Assembly: GCA_016872285.1 (NCBI GenBank)
Contig: VGZZ01000004.1
Coordinates: forward strand, 41,890 to 105,889
DNA length: 64,000 nt
Direction: 5' to 3'
DNA from: SAR202 cluster bacterium
GTDB taxonomy: Bacteria > Chloroflexota > Dehalococcoidia > Lucifugimonadales > GCA-2712585
In this document: positions 32,289-40,281 of the stretch, in pieces
Position numbering within the stretch: the first letter of the stretch is position 1
Layout: each line of letters opens with the position of its first letter
Made by a program: the position numbers and the translations under genes
Notes under the pieces: generated by a model
What the model was told of the DNA's origin: nothing
The model's input: only the letters and a program-made list of their open reading frames with translations
Database searches by the model: none

Positions 32289-32696
32289 ATGCCCCTCTAC
32301 GAATACCGATGCCGCAAGTGCCGCCGCCGCACCACCGTCCTGGTCCGCAGCCTCTCCCAGTCCTCCCAGCCCTCCTGTGAGCACTGCGGCAGCCAGGACA
32401 CCTACCGCCTAATCTCCCGATTTGCAGTCCACCGCTCCGCTGACTCCACCTTCGACAACATGGACCTCGACGACTCCGCCATGGAAGACCCTCGCGCCAT
32501 GGCTAAAGCCATGCGCCAGATGCAGAGCGAGATGGGAGAGGAGTCCACACCAGAACTCGAGGAGATGCTGGACCAGATGGAATCCGGCAACCTTCCCGAC
32601 GAAGGTGACCTCGGCGATGGCGAAGGCCTGGGCGGCATGGAAGCCCCCGGTGATGATGAGGAAGGCCCTAAGCCCAGCACTAGCGACATCCCCTAA
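32289..32696 (+). CDS. FmdB family zinc-ribbon protein
   Basis: A 135-residue protein with an N-terminal FmdB-type zinc ribbon: MPLYEYRCRKCRRR (CxxC) and CEHCGSQDTYRLISRF (CxxC). The remaining ~90 residues are acidic and Met/Gly-rich, with charged helices, as often seen in Chloroflexota members. FmdB was named as a possible regulator of formamidase, but its function is unknown. It stands alone between repeats and thiE. Confidence 0.85.
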   Translation: MPLYEYRCRKCRRRTTVLVRSLSQSSQPSCEHCGSQDTYRLISRFAVHRSADSTFDNMDLDDSAMEDPRAMAKAMRQMQSEMGEESTPELEEMLDQMESGNLPDEGDLGDGEGLGGMEAPGDDEEGPKPSTSDIP

Positions 32697-32729
32697 ACGC
32701 GACGGCGCGGAGACCGTGCCCCTTCTCTC

Positions 32730-32738
32730 TGTTAGAAT
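32730..32738 (+). promoter_or_regulatory. Extended -10 promoter for thiE-translin
   Basis: TGT-TAGAAT ends six bases before GTG 32745 and three before TTG 32742. Transcription should begin at the start codon, so the operon is probably leaderless. Confidence 0.5.
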
Positions 32739-32741
32739 CTC

Positions 32742-33722
32742 TTGGTGGTTACTCGCTCTTCTCTACACCAACTGCACCTGGACTCCCTCCGCCACGACTG
32801 CGCCATCCTCAGCGCCGTCGCCGAGAATCTCCTTCATAACGCCGCCATCGCCCGCCAGATCCATGACCTCAACGGTCGACTCCCCGGCCCCACCCTAGAC
32901 CAACCCAAATCTTCAGCCCTAACCCCAGAGCAAGCCCTAAAGCTTGTCGTCACCGCCCGCTCCTCCCTGGACCTCCTCTCCTCCGCTGGCCACTTCAGCC
33001 AGCTTGGCGAAAGGCTCGCCGGCGGCCTCCACGCTACCCTGGATACCCTCGAAAGCCAGCTAGGCCACCGATCCCGCGATGCCGCCCGCCAGAAGGCCTT
33101 CGGCCTCTATGTTATTATTGACCCCCAGGCGACCGCTGGCCGTGATCCCCTGCATGTAACCCGCGACGCTCTGGATGGCGGCGCACGCATGGTCCAGCTT
33201 AGAGATAAGGCGCGGGACAAGGGCCAGTCCCTTCCCCTCGCCAGGGCCATGAAGCAGCTTTGCGACGAAAAGGACGCTTTGTTTATCGTCAACGACCACG
33301 CCGATATAACCGCTCTCTGCGACGCCCACGGCGTCCACCTGGGACTCACCGACCTCCCCGTCGCCGAAGCCCGAAAGGCCCTCCACCCCCACCAGCTTAT
33401 CGGCCGTTCCAACCATCACCTAGAAGAGGCCCTGGAAGCCTCCCAGGCCGGCGCCGACTACATCGCCGTCGGCGCCATGTTCCCCACCAGCTCCAAAGAC
33501 CAGCCCATCGTCGGCGGCCCCATGCTCCTTAAAAAAGTAAAAGGCTCCGTGGATGTGCCCGTCGTCGCCATCGGCGGCATCACCGCCGAACGTGTCGCCG
33601 AAGTCGTCCGCGCCGGCGCCGACGCCCTGTGCGTCATCAGCGCCGTCGGCCTGGCCCCCAGCCCCCGCGACGCCGCCGCCAGGCTGGTCGAATCCATTCG
33701 CGCCGCAGGAGGTCGCGTCTGA
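32742..33722 (+). CDS. thiE: Thiamine-phosphate synthase with N-terminal helical domain
   Basis: A protein of about 326 residues that joins HMP pyrophosphate and thiazole phosphate into thiamine phosphate. Residues 1-120 are an added alpha-helical region (HQLHLDSLRHDCAILSA, helices to LESQLGHRS). The ThiE barrel begins at GLYVIIDP and has QLRDKARDKG, FIVNDHADIT, HLGLTDLPV, YIAVGAMFPTSSK and AIGGITAERV. Canonical ThiE is ~210 residues, so the N-terminal part is extra. Start at TTG 32742 or GTG 32745. It overlaps the translin gene in TGATG. Confidence 0.9.
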   Translation: MVVTRSSLHQLHLDSLRHDCAILSAVAENLLHNAAIARQIHDLNGRLPGPTLDQPKSSALTPEQALKLVVTARSSLDLLSSAGHFSQLGERLAGGLHATLDTLESQLGHRSRDAARQKAFGLYVIIDPQATAGRDPLHVTRDALDGGARMVQLRDKARDKGQSLPLARAMKQLCDEKDALFIVNDHADITALCDAHGVHLGLTDLPVAEARKALHPHQLIGRSNHHLEEALEASQAGADYIAVGAMFPTSSKDQPIVGGPMLLKKVKGSVDVPVVAIGGITAERVAEVVRAGADALCVISAVGLAPSPRDAAARLVESIRAAGGRV

Positions 33723-34381
33723 TGCCTTCACCCCATTCCGAAAGTTTCAACCAACTAGCCGCCAAAGCCGTGGAAGACTTTACCGCCAAGCACGCCGCCC
33801 GCGAGCAAGCGTTAAAAATCTCCCGCGAGGTTATCCGACTCTCCGCCAACTCCATCCGCGCCACCCATCGCGCCGAGTTCGACCAGGCCCAGACCCTCAT
33901 CGACCAGGCCACCATCCAGCTAAAGGGGACGGCTTCCATCCTAGACACCCACCCGGACATCTACTACTCCGGCTACTCCTCCGACGCCCGCAAGGAGTTC
34001 TCCGAGGCCTCCATCACCTTAGCCTTCCTCTCCGGCAGAAATCTCCCCCAGCCTCAAGACCTCGGCGTCGACGTCAGCGACTACCTCAAAGGCCTGGGCG
34101 ACGCCGCCGGTGAGCTCCGCCGATACATTCTCGACTCCCTCCGCCATGACGACTGGGGCCGATGCGAGGAGATGATGGACGCCATGGATGAGCTTTACAG
34201 CGTCATGGTCACCCTGGACTTTCCGGAAGGCGTCACCGGCGGTCTCCGCCACACCACGGACATGGTACGCGGCACCCTGGAGCGCACCCGCGGCGACTTC
34301 ACCATGGCCTACCGCCAGCGTCAGCTAGAAAAACGCCTGGCGTCCCTGGAGAGCGACCAAGGCGGCCAGCCCGGCCTTTAA
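33722..34381 (+). CDS. Translin family protein
   Basis: A 219-residue, all-helical protein with the translin pattern: KISREVIRLSANSIRATHR, DLGVDVSDYLKGLGDAAGELRRY, and the C-terminal GVTGGLRHTTDMVRGTLERTRGD. Eukaryotic translin and TRAX form octameric RNA- and DNA-binding rings with RNase activity; similar proteins are known in archaea and some Chloroflexota. The ATG overlaps the thiE stop, so the two are cotranslated. Its role next to thiamine synthesis is unknown. An in-frame extension to 33629 lies inside thiE and is rejected. Confidence 0.85.
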   Translation: MPSPHSESFNQLAAKAVEDFTAKHAAREQALKISREVIRLSANSIRATHRAEFDQAQTLIDQATIQLKGTASILDTHPDIYYSGYSSDARKEFSEASITLAFLSGRNLPQPQDLGVDVSDYLKGLGDAAGELRRYILDSLRHDDWGRCEEMMDAMDELYSVMVTLDFPEGVTGGLRHTTDMVRGTLERTRGDFTMAYRQRQLEKRLASLESDQGGQPGL

Positions 34382-34402
34382 ATACAATACGCCGCTTTTT
34401 GA

Positions 34403-34408
34403 TAGAAT
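34403..34408 (+). promoter_or_regulatory. -10 box for tRNA-Gly
   Basis: TAGAAT preceded by TTTTTGA lies 21 bases upstream of the mature tRNA-Gly 5' end. No clear -35 box is seen. Confidence 0.4.
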
Positions 34409-34428
34409 AGTCTGGTCTCGTCTAATGA

Positions 34429-34502
34429 GCGGGCGTAGCTCAATGGTAGAGCTCTAGCCTTCCAAGCTAGTTACGTGGGTTCGATTCCCATCGCCCGCTC
34501 CA
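34429..34502 (+). tRNA. tRNA-Gly (TCC)
   Basis: Acceptor GCGGGCG/CGCCCGC, anticodon stem CTAGC/GCTAG with loop CTTCCAA (anticodon TCC), T arm GTGGG-TTCGATT-CCCAT, discriminator T and an encoded CCA. A hicBA module lies 125 bases downstream on the other strand. Confidence 0.97.
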
Positions 34503-34626
34503 CCGCCACCCAAAACCGCCATTTTAGAGCAAAGTTCTGAGTTATTCCTGACTCTAGCTCTTACACACGAGTACCATTGGTGGTAGCCAAGGGCCAACTG
34601 ATAGCAAGTTCTAGCCGGTTTTTCTA

Positions 34627-34881
34627 TCAGCTATTTCCCTCTTCGCGTCGCCCTTTTCGAAGGTTCATAAACTCCTCTACTGTGAGACCAGCTTGATGCA
34701 ATATGGCCCTGAATGTTCCGATAGGCAGATCCCTGCTTCCATGTACAGGGACTACGACTAGGTTTGGCGCCCCTGGCTTTCTAAGATAGTGATGGCTGCC
34801 TCTCACATGACTTAGTTTATACCCGCCTCGTTGCAGAATACGGAGCACTTCCCGCCCCGTCATTCTGGGGAGCCTGTTCAC
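34627..34881 (-). CDS. hicA: HicA family mRNA interferase toxin
   Basis: An 84-residue double-stranded RNA-binding-fold toxin. The catalytic histidine lies in HVRGSHHYLRKPG, after the typical MTGREVLRILQRGGYKL start; VVPVHGSRDLPIGTFRAILHQAGL completes the family pattern. It lies downstream of hicB with a four-base overlap (ATGA). Free toxin would cleave mRNA; hicB neutralises it. Confidence 0.9.
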   Translation of the reverse strand: MNRLPRMTGREVLRILQRGGYKLSHVRGSHHYLRKPGAPNLVVVPVHGSRDLPIGTFRAILHQAGLTVEEFMNLRKGRREEGNS

Positions 34882-35114
34882 GGCACTTTAACTTCCACTG
34901 CTGTGAGCTCAGCTTTAGATTCCCTCTTTGGAATCTCTATACCTTCCTTTTCTGCAGCTTCCATGTATCCAATGATAGCTTCATGCACACGCTCCAGGAC
35001 CTCTTCACGCGTCTCGCCAAATGTGGAAAGCCAATTCAAGGCTGGAACGTAGGCTACCCAAGCTCTATCGTCTCTCTCCCATTCAATGAGAACATTAAAC
35101 TTCGCCTTAGTCAT
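34878..35114 (-). CDS. hicB: HicB family antitoxin
   Basis: A 78-residue partner of hicA. It begins with the HicB beta hairpin (FNVLIEWERDDRAWVAYVPALN) and continues with the helix TREEVLERVHEAIIGYMEAAEKEG. No separate DNA-binding domain is evident, so this short type may not regulate itself. The antitoxin gene comes first, and the unit lies just beyond tRNA-Gly. Confidence 0.9.
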   Translation of the reverse strand: MTKAKFNVLIEWERDDRAWVAYVPALNWLSTFGETREEVLERVHEAIIGYMEAAEKEGIEIPKRESKAELTAVEVKVP

Positions 35115-35227
35115 CTGGTCACTCCGTCATCTATGCTAGATAGTATAGCCCACCATACACCAATATTACCTCCCCTTTCCCATAGGCTGTAAGCTGTAAT
35201 TAACAGGCCTGATCAGACCGCTGCTTT

Positions 35228-36094
35228 ATGACAACTACCTTTCCCAAAGAGGGCTTCGCCGATATTCACGGCCTCGGCCTTCACTACAAGGACTGGGGCG
35301 GCCAAGGCCAGCCCCTCCTCCTCCTCCACGGCCTTGCCTCCAACTGCTCCATCTTCGACCTCGTTGCCCCCCACCTGGTGGAAGGTGGCTGCCGCGTCGT
35401 CGCCTACGACCAGCGCGGCCACGGCCGCAGCGACAAGCCCGGCGACGGCTATGACTTCGAATCCATCGCCCGTGACGCCCATCAATTCTGGGACACCTTC
35501 GACCTCCATTCCCCCGTCATCGTCGGCCATTCCTGGGGTGGCAACGTTGCCCTCCAGTGCGCCGTCGACTACCCCGGCCAGGTCGCCGGCCTCGTCATGG
35601 TGGACGGCGGTTTTCTGGAGCCTTCCTCCCGGCCCGGCTGGACCCTGGAAATCGCCCTCCGCGAGATGGCCCCGCCCAACTTCAACGGCAGGACCACCCA
35701 GCAGATGCGCGAGCGCATTCGCACTGGCAGCCTCTCCCGATGGTGGAACCCTGACATCGAGCGTATCGTCATAGACAACTTCTCCATCTCCCCGGAAGGT
35801 CAGGTTAAGCCCCACCTCTCTAGGGAAAACCACCTGAAAATTATCCGCGCTATGTGGGACCAGAAGCCCTCCCATCTCTATCGACAAGTCCAATGCCCTA
35901 CCCTCGTCCTCGCCTGCCGGCAGGGACTGCCCAAGGGTCCCTCCGAAGACCCCAGGGTTGTCCAGGTGGAAAGGGCCCGCGGCCTCCTCCCCAACGCCGA
36001 CGTCCGCTGGCTGGACGACACCATCCACGACGTCCCCCTCCAGCGCCCCCGCGACCTGGCGGAAATCATCCTGGGCTTGGTGAATAAAATCTAG
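35228..36094 (+). CDS. Alpha/beta hydrolase
   Basis: A 288-residue alpha/beta-hydrolase fold protein. The oxyanion region is LLLHGLASNCSIFD; the nucleophile elbow is GHSWGGNVAL; VVAYDQRGHGRSDKP is typical. The catalytic histidine is in DDTIHDVPL; the acid is not clear. Candidates include esterases, haloperoxidase-like and ring-cleavage hydrolases, and the sequence does not decide. It stands alone. Confidence 0.85.
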   Translation: MTTTFPKEGFADIHGLGLHYKDWGGQGQPLLLLHGLASNCSIFDLVAPHLVEGGCRVVAYDQRGHGRSDKPGDGYDFESIARDAHQFWDTFDLHSPVIVGHSWGGNVALQCAVDYPGQVAGLVMVDGGFLEPSSRPGWTLEIALREMAPPNFNGRTTQQMRERIRTGSLSRWWNPDIERIVIDNFSISPEGQVKPHLSRENHLKIIRAMWDQKPSHLYRQVQCPTLVLACRQGLPKGPSEDPRVVQVERARGLLPNADVRWLDDTIHDVPLQRPRDLAEIILGLVNKI

Positions 36095-36173
36095 CCGAAA
36101 AGCCTTGATTCCGCCCTCTTTTACCCTCCCTCTGTTATAATTAATTGTCGGCCATTTCATAGCTAACGCGACT

Positions 36174-36202
36174 TTGACAATTCCCGCCTGCGTTGCTATA
36201 TT
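36174..36202 (+). promoter_or_regulatory. Near-consensus promoter upstream of korA
   Basis: Perfect -35 TTGACA (36174-36179), exactly 17 bases, and -10 TATATT (36197-36202) with an upstream TGC. It is one of the strongest sigma-70-type promoters in the window. Transcription should start near 36209. Confidence 0.8.
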
Positions 36203-36208
36203 GGGTAG

Positions 36209-36398
36209 GCTAAATTAATTGCGTTTAACTACACGACTGCCTGGCATGCCCAGCCATATCCAGCCCTCAAACGCCCTAGGCCGGAGCATTAACTATCTTG
36301 CGCATCAATCATGGGCAGTCGCGCCCGGTTGGGGCCTCGGCGGCCACTGTACCTAACTCGCCTCTAAGGCTCCGTCCTTCCCAAAAGGGCGGAGTTTT
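36209..36398 (+). ncRNA. Candidate small RNA or attenuator leader
   Basis: About 190 nt run from a strong promoter to an intrinsic terminator. A long-range helix pairs CGACTGCC (about 36235) with GGCAGTCG (about 36310), and a local hairpin GGCC-TCGG-CGGCC follows. It could be a leader controlling korAB by attenuation or a free small RNA of 6S-like size. It matches no family consensus that I can recall. Confidence 0.4.
36370..36398 (+). terminator. Intrinsic terminator before korA
   Basis: CTCCGTCC pairs with GGGCGGAG (8 bp, one G-U) around TTCCCAAAA and is followed by TTTT. It lies 35 bases before the korA start, so readthrough or regulated antitermination would be needed from the promoter at 36174. 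Confidence 0.65.
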
Positions 36399-36432
36399 CG
36401 TGTAACGCCCTAAAACCCTATATCGGAGAAGC

Positions 36433-38148
36433 ATGGTGGACAAACAAGACCTCATCGTCAGATTCGCCGGCGAAGGCGGGCAAGGCGTCGTCACCTCCGC
36501 GGAAGGCCTAGCACAGGCCGCCTCCCAGGTGGGCTACCACGTCCTCACCTACGCCACCTTCCCCTCCCAGATCCTTGGCGGCCCCACCTGGACCCAGACC
36601 CGCGTCTCCACCTCCCCCGTCCTGAGCACAGGCGACGACCTGGACGTCCTCGTCGCCTTCAACAAGGAGGGCTACGACGCTCATATCAGCGAGCTGCGAA
36701 AGGGAGGCGTGGTTATCTACAACTCCGCCGAGTTTCAGCTCCCTGACGACGGCCGCAGCTTCGGCATGACCGTCGACGAGATGGCCAAGTCTACCGGCAA
36801 CACCCGCGCCGCCAACATGGTTATCATCGGCGCCATCGCCCACCTCGTCGATATGCCCCAGGAGTACCTGGAGCAGTTCGTCACCAAGCGCTTCACTCGA
36901 GGCCGCGAGGGCGATAAAGAGATTATCGAGTCCAACATCAAAGCCCTCGGTCTTGGCCGGCAGGCCGCCGCCGGCACCCAGTTCAAGCTTCAGCGCCTCC
37001 CCGATCCCAAAACGCCGGAAGGCAAGCAGATTTTAGTTCGCGGCAACGAGGCCATCAGCCTGGGCGCCCTGGCCGCCGGCCTCAACTTCTACGTCGGATA
37101 CCCCATCTCTCCTGCCACCACCATCCTTGTCTGGATGGAGCGCAACCTGGTGGGCAAGGACAGGTTTGTATATCAAGTCAGCTCGGAAATCGAAGCCATC
37201 ACCGCCATCCTGGGTGCGGGCTTCGCCGGCAAGAAGGCCATGACCGCCACCGCCGGCCCCGGCTTCAGCCTCATGAGCGAAGGCCTCGGCCTCGGCTGGA
37301 TGGCGGAAATCCCCATCGTGGTCGTGGACGTCCAGCGCGGCGGCCCAGCCACCGGCCTCCCCACCAAGACGGAGCAGTCGGACCTCTTCAAATGCCTCCA
37401 TCCCGCCCACGGCGACGTTGCCCTCCCCGTCATCGCCCCGGGCTCTGTCGAGGAGTGTTTCTACGCCGCCGTCACCGCCCTCAACTGGGCGGAGCGGTAT
37501 CAAGGTCCCGTCATCCTCATGAACGAGATGGCTATGGCCGAGCGCGCCCAGAACATCCCCGCGCCGGACCTCTCCAAGCTCAAGGTCGAAAATCGAAAGG
37601 TCTATAAGGGCAGCAACGGCTATATGCGATACGAGGCCTCCACCGCCTCCCCCATGCCTATCCCCGGCGGCCCCGGCGCCTACGTCGCCAACGGTAGTGA
37701 ACACGACGCCATCGGCGATACCACCCACCTGCCCCAGCGCCACATCCATATGACCGAGCGCCGCTTCAACAAGCTGAAGCTCCTCCACGACGGCTCTTTC
37801 GAGTCCGACAACTCCCGCGAGTCTATCGTGATCATGCCCTGGGGCGGCACCAAAGGCCCCGCCCTGGAGGCCTATCACCAGCTTCGCGCCGAGGGTGTCC
37901 CCATCGGCTGGAACTACACCATGTTCCTCCACCCCCTGCCTCCGGCCCTGCTGGAGGAGCTGCGAAAGAAAGAGCTGGTCATTGTTCCTGAGCTTAACTT
38001 CCAGGGTATGTGGTCCTCTATCCTGCGCTCCCACGGCGTCAAGGCCGAGTCCATTACCCAGTACACCGGCCTCCCCTTCAAAGTCCGGGACCTGGTGTCT
38101 CGCGTAAAGCAAAAGATACAGTCTAAACAGAGGATGGTAAGAGTATGA
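36433..38148 (+). CDS. korA: 2-oxoacid:ferredoxin oxidoreductase, fused gamma-alpha subunit
   Basis: A 571-residue subunit of a TPP- and iron-sulfur-dependent 2-oxoacid:ferredoxin oxidoreductase. Residues 1-185 are the gamma domain (RFAGEGGQGVVTSAEGLAQA, LGGPTWTQTRVS). Residues ~200-560 are the alpha, pyrimidine-binding domain (GYPISPATTILVWME, ATAGPGFSLMSEGLGLG, GGPATGLPTKTEQSD). The YPISPxT motif, which includes the CoA-site threonine, is typical of 2-oxoglutarate or pyruvate enzymes. A delta ferredoxin subunit is absent. The stop overlaps the korB ATG (ATGA). Confidence 0.92.
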   Translation: MVDKQDLIVRFAGEGGQGVVTSAEGLAQAASQVGYHVLTYATFPSQILGGPTWTQTRVSTSPVLSTGDDLDVLVAFNKEGYDAHISELRKGGVVIYNSAEFQLPDDGRSFGMTVDEMAKSTGNTRAANMVIIGAIAHLVDMPQEYLEQFVTKRFTRGREGDKEIIESNIKALGLGRQAAAGTQFKLQRLPDPKTPEGKQILVRGNEAISLGALAAGLNFYVGYPISPATTILVWMERNLVGKDRFVYQVSSEIEAITAILGAGFAGKKAMTATAGPGFSLMSEGLGLGWMAEIPIVVVDVQRGGPATGLPTKTEQSDLFKCLHPAHGDVALPVIAPGSVEECFYAAVTALNWAERYQGPVILMNEMAMAERAQNIPAPDLSKLKVENRKVYKGSNGYMRYEASTASPMPIPGGPGAYVANGSEHDAIGDTTHLPQRHIHMTERRFNKLKLLHDGSFESDNSRESIVIMPWGGTKGPALEAYHQLRAEGVPIGWNYTMFLHPLPPALLEELRKKELVIVPELNFQGMWSSILRSHGVKAESITQYTGLPFKVRDLVSRVKQKIQSKQRMVRV

Positions 38149-39011
38149 GCGCCAAGAATCCTGAATACGATTTTAAATGGTGCCCTGGCTGCGGCGACTT
38201 CGGCGTCCGCCGCGCCATCGAGTTTGCTATGCAAGAGTGGACCGTCTCTAAAGAGGTCCCCGCCGAGCGCAACGTGGTTGTCGCCGGCATCGGCTGCTCC
38301 GGCAACCTGGTCCACCTCCTGGAAGGCCCCCAGCCCTACGGCTTCCACGGCATCCACGGCCGCACTCTCCCCATAGCCCTGGGCGTCAAGATGGGCCGGC
38401 CCGACCTCAATGTCATGGTCGTCGCTGGCGATGGCGACTTCCTCAGCATCGGCATGGAGCACATCGCCCCCCAGGCCGCCCGGAACCTCAACGTCTGCGC
38501 CGTCATCATGGACAACGGCGTCTACGGCCTGACCAAAGGCCAGAGCTCCCCCACCACCAACCTGGGCGCCGTCACTAGCTCTACCCCCTACGGCAAGGCC
38601 GAGCAGGCCCTCAATCCTCTGGACTTCTACCTCAGCATCGGCGTCTCCTTCATCGCCGGAGGCTTCTCCGGCAAGCCTAAGGACCTGGCGAAGCTCATTG
38701 TCGCCGGCATGGAGCACCCCGGCTTCTCCATCGTCCACGTCCAGTCCCCCTGCACCACCTACAACGACACCTTTGAAATCCTCAAGGGCAACCCCAAGAA
38801 GGGCCTCCAGCCCATGATGTGGGACATCCCCGCCAACCACGACGCCTCCAACCGAGAGGCCGCCTACAAGGCCGCCAACTCCGGCGGCTGGCCCATCGGC
38901 ATCCTCTACAAGAACACAGACCGCCCCTCCCTGGACCAGCAAATCGATAAGCTGAACCAGAAGGTCAAGCCCAAGTCCGTCCAGCAGCTCCTGGACTCCT
39001 ACGCCATCTAG
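38145..39011 (+). CDS. korB: 2-oxoacid:ferredoxin oxidoreductase, beta subunit
   Basis: A 288-residue TPP-binding subunit. WCPGCGDFGVRRA carries cluster cysteines and the start typical of KorB. The TPP motif is VVAGDGDFLSIGMEHI...NVCAVIMDNGVYGLT, read here in parts. It pairs with the fused KorA just upstream. Together they decarboxylate 2-oxoglutarate (or pyruvate) to the acyl-CoA and reduce ferredoxin, or run in reverse. The substrate is not decided by the sequence. Confidence 0.92.
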   Translation: MSAKNPEYDFKWCPGCGDFGVRRAIEFAMQEWTVSKEVPAERNVVVAGIGCSGNLVHLLEGPQPYGFHGIHGRTLPIALGVKMGRPDLNVMVVAGDGDFLSIGMEHIAPQAARNLNVCAVIMDNGVYGLTKGQSSPTTNLGAVTSSTPYGKAEQALNPLDFYLSIGVSFIAGGFSGKPKDLAKLIVAGMEHPGFSIVHVQSPCTTYNDTFEILKGNPKKGLQPMMWDIPANHDASNREAAYKAANSGGWPIGILYKNTDRPSLDQQIDKLNQKVKPKSVQQLLDSYAI

Positions 39012-39028
39012 CTTCGTAAGTAACCAAA

Positions 39029-39064
39029 AGTAAAAGCCTCCGTATACGGGGGCTTTTACTTTTT
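39029..39064. terminator. Bidirectional terminator after korB
   Basis: AGTAAAAGCC pairs with GGCTTTTACT, and the stem continues through TCCG/CGGG to a TATA loop, giving 14 bp. TTTT follows on the + strand and a run of A lies on the other side, so it works both ways. It overlaps the stop of the convergent sigma factor gene. Confidence 0.88.
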
Positions 39065-39616
39065 CTGGCTGACATAGTCCGCCAGGTACTTCCTCAATAG
39101 AACCCGTCCGCGATGCAACCGTGCTTTGAAGGACGACACGCTGATGCCCAGCACCTCCGCCGCCGCCTCATTAGGCAGTCCCTGGACATCCCGCAGCACC
39201 ACGGCCACCTTCAACTGCGGCGGTAACAAACCTAGCCCTTCATTAAGCTTTGCCTTCAACTCGGAATTCAATGCTTCGTTCTCTGGCCCCTGGGTCCAGT
39301 CCGCCACCTGCATGTCCTCCACCCCTGTTTGCGTCAACGTGCGATTTCGCTTGTCCTTTCGCAAACGCATCAAGCAGGCGTTGGTAGTGATGCGGTAGAG
39401 CCAGGTAGTGAGGCTGGAGTCCCACCTGAAGCGATGGAAGTTGCGATAGACCGATATAAAGGCGTCCTGTGCCGCATCCTCGGCATCGGCGGCGTTGCCC
39501 ATGATTCTAAAGGCCAGGTTATAAACAAAACCGCCGTGGGTCTCTACCACCTGTTCAAAGGTGACAGGTGCGCCAACATCTAGCTTGGCCTTGGTTTCAG
39601 AGAAATCTTTTTCCAA
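39056..39616 (-). CDS. ECF-type RNA polymerase sigma factor
   Basis: A 186-residue extracytoplasmic-function sigma factor. Region 2 is at about residues 20-90 ([31 protein letters not shown] in parts, [16 protein letters not shown]). Region 4 is at about 130-180 ([44 protein letters not shown]). It is divergent from a zinc-finger protein at 39732, which is probably its anti-sigma factor. Confidence 0.92.
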   Translation of the reverse strand: MEKDFSETKAKLDVGAPVTFEQVVETHGGFVYNLAFRIMGNAADAEDAAQDAFISVYRNFHRFRWDSSLTTWLYRITTNACLMRLRKDKRNRTLTQTGVEDMQVADWTQGPENEALNSELKAKLNEGLGLLPPQLKVAVVLRDVQGLPNEAAAEVLGISVSSFKARLHRGRVLLRKYLADYVSQKK

Positions 39617-39731
39617 ATTCCAGCATCTAACTTAACGGATTTGAGATGCGAGACGGCTCTGCGGCAATTGTTGTAACTGGCGCTGTACACTGCAATACAG
39701 GCTCAGAGAAGAATTAGGCAACCGTAAACCT

Positions 39732-39998
39732 ATGTTTAGGCTACCATTTATGCGCCGCTCCGAGTGCGCCCAGGTCAGGGCTAAGGCTTCGGCGTACCTT
39801 GAAAAGGATTTGTCGCCGTCCTTAATGGAGCGGATTAAGAAGCATCTGGACCAGTGCCACCTGTGCACAGCCTTCGTCCGCAGCCTGGCCGTCACTGTCC
39901 GCATGCTGTCCGAGACGGAAGCCCCTCAGACTGCGCCCGACGGTTTTACGGATCGTGTCTTCCAGAGAGTGAAGGACGCCAAGAAGGGCAAAGATTAG
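39732..39998 (+). CDS. Putative zinc-finger (zf-HC2) anti-sigma factor
   Basis: An 88-residue soluble protein with the zinc-binding anti-sigma pattern: C12 (SECAQV), then HLDQCHLC (HxxxCxxC). No membrane segment follows. Such domains hold ECF sigma factors until a signal oxidises or releases zinc. It is encoded divergently from the sigma gene with a 115-base gap, whereas the usual order is co-directional; the pairing is therefore inferred. The start is ATG 39732 or ATG 39750. Confidence 0.75.
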   Translation: MFRLPFMRRSECAQVRAKASAYLEKDLSPSLMERIKKHLDQCHLCTAFVRSLAVTVRMLSETEAPQTAPDGFTDRVFQRVKDAKKGKD

Positions 39999-40281
39999 CC
40001 CCAGCCTCCTCGTCCTTCACCATCATTGTCCCTTCAACTCCGCCGGCTTTATCTCTTCAATATCCTGTTATTTAAACTGTGCCCTCATTACCTCTTTTGC
40101 ATGGCGTTGGCTCAGAACAGGTTTCCCTTCAAGTCTGTCTATCACATAGCACCGATTCCCCGCCTGGCTCATCTAACTCTTTGAGGCCAGGCGATCCCAC
40201 CTACCCGCGGTCCCTTCCCCAGAGGGCATGAATCCGGATTGCCTGGCCTAATCAAAAGTCATTCTGGAGGTCTACCCCGCC

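Larger units (their letters stand above)
36095..36432. other. Non-coding stretch with promoters, leader RNA and terminator
   Basis: These 338 bases before korA hold an extended -10 box TGT-TATAAT (36133-36141), a near-consensus promoter (36174-36202), a folded RNA region and an intrinsic terminator (36370-36398), then the korA ribosome binding site. No peptide with a good start is seen. Confidence 0.65.

Noticed and set aside
35213..36160. A 315-codon open frame antisense to the alpha/beta hydrolase
   Set aside because: Low-complexity Gly/Ala/Asp composition typical of the shadow of a GC-rich gene; the + strand has clear motifs.
36209..36398. Calling the RNA before korA 6S RNA, tmRNA or RNase P RNA
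   Set aside because: The size fits 6S, but the ends do not form the long closing stem; tmRNA and RNase P core motifs are absent.
37033..38112. A 359-codon open frame antisense to korA
   Set aside because: Shadow translation of a conserved gene; no family pattern.
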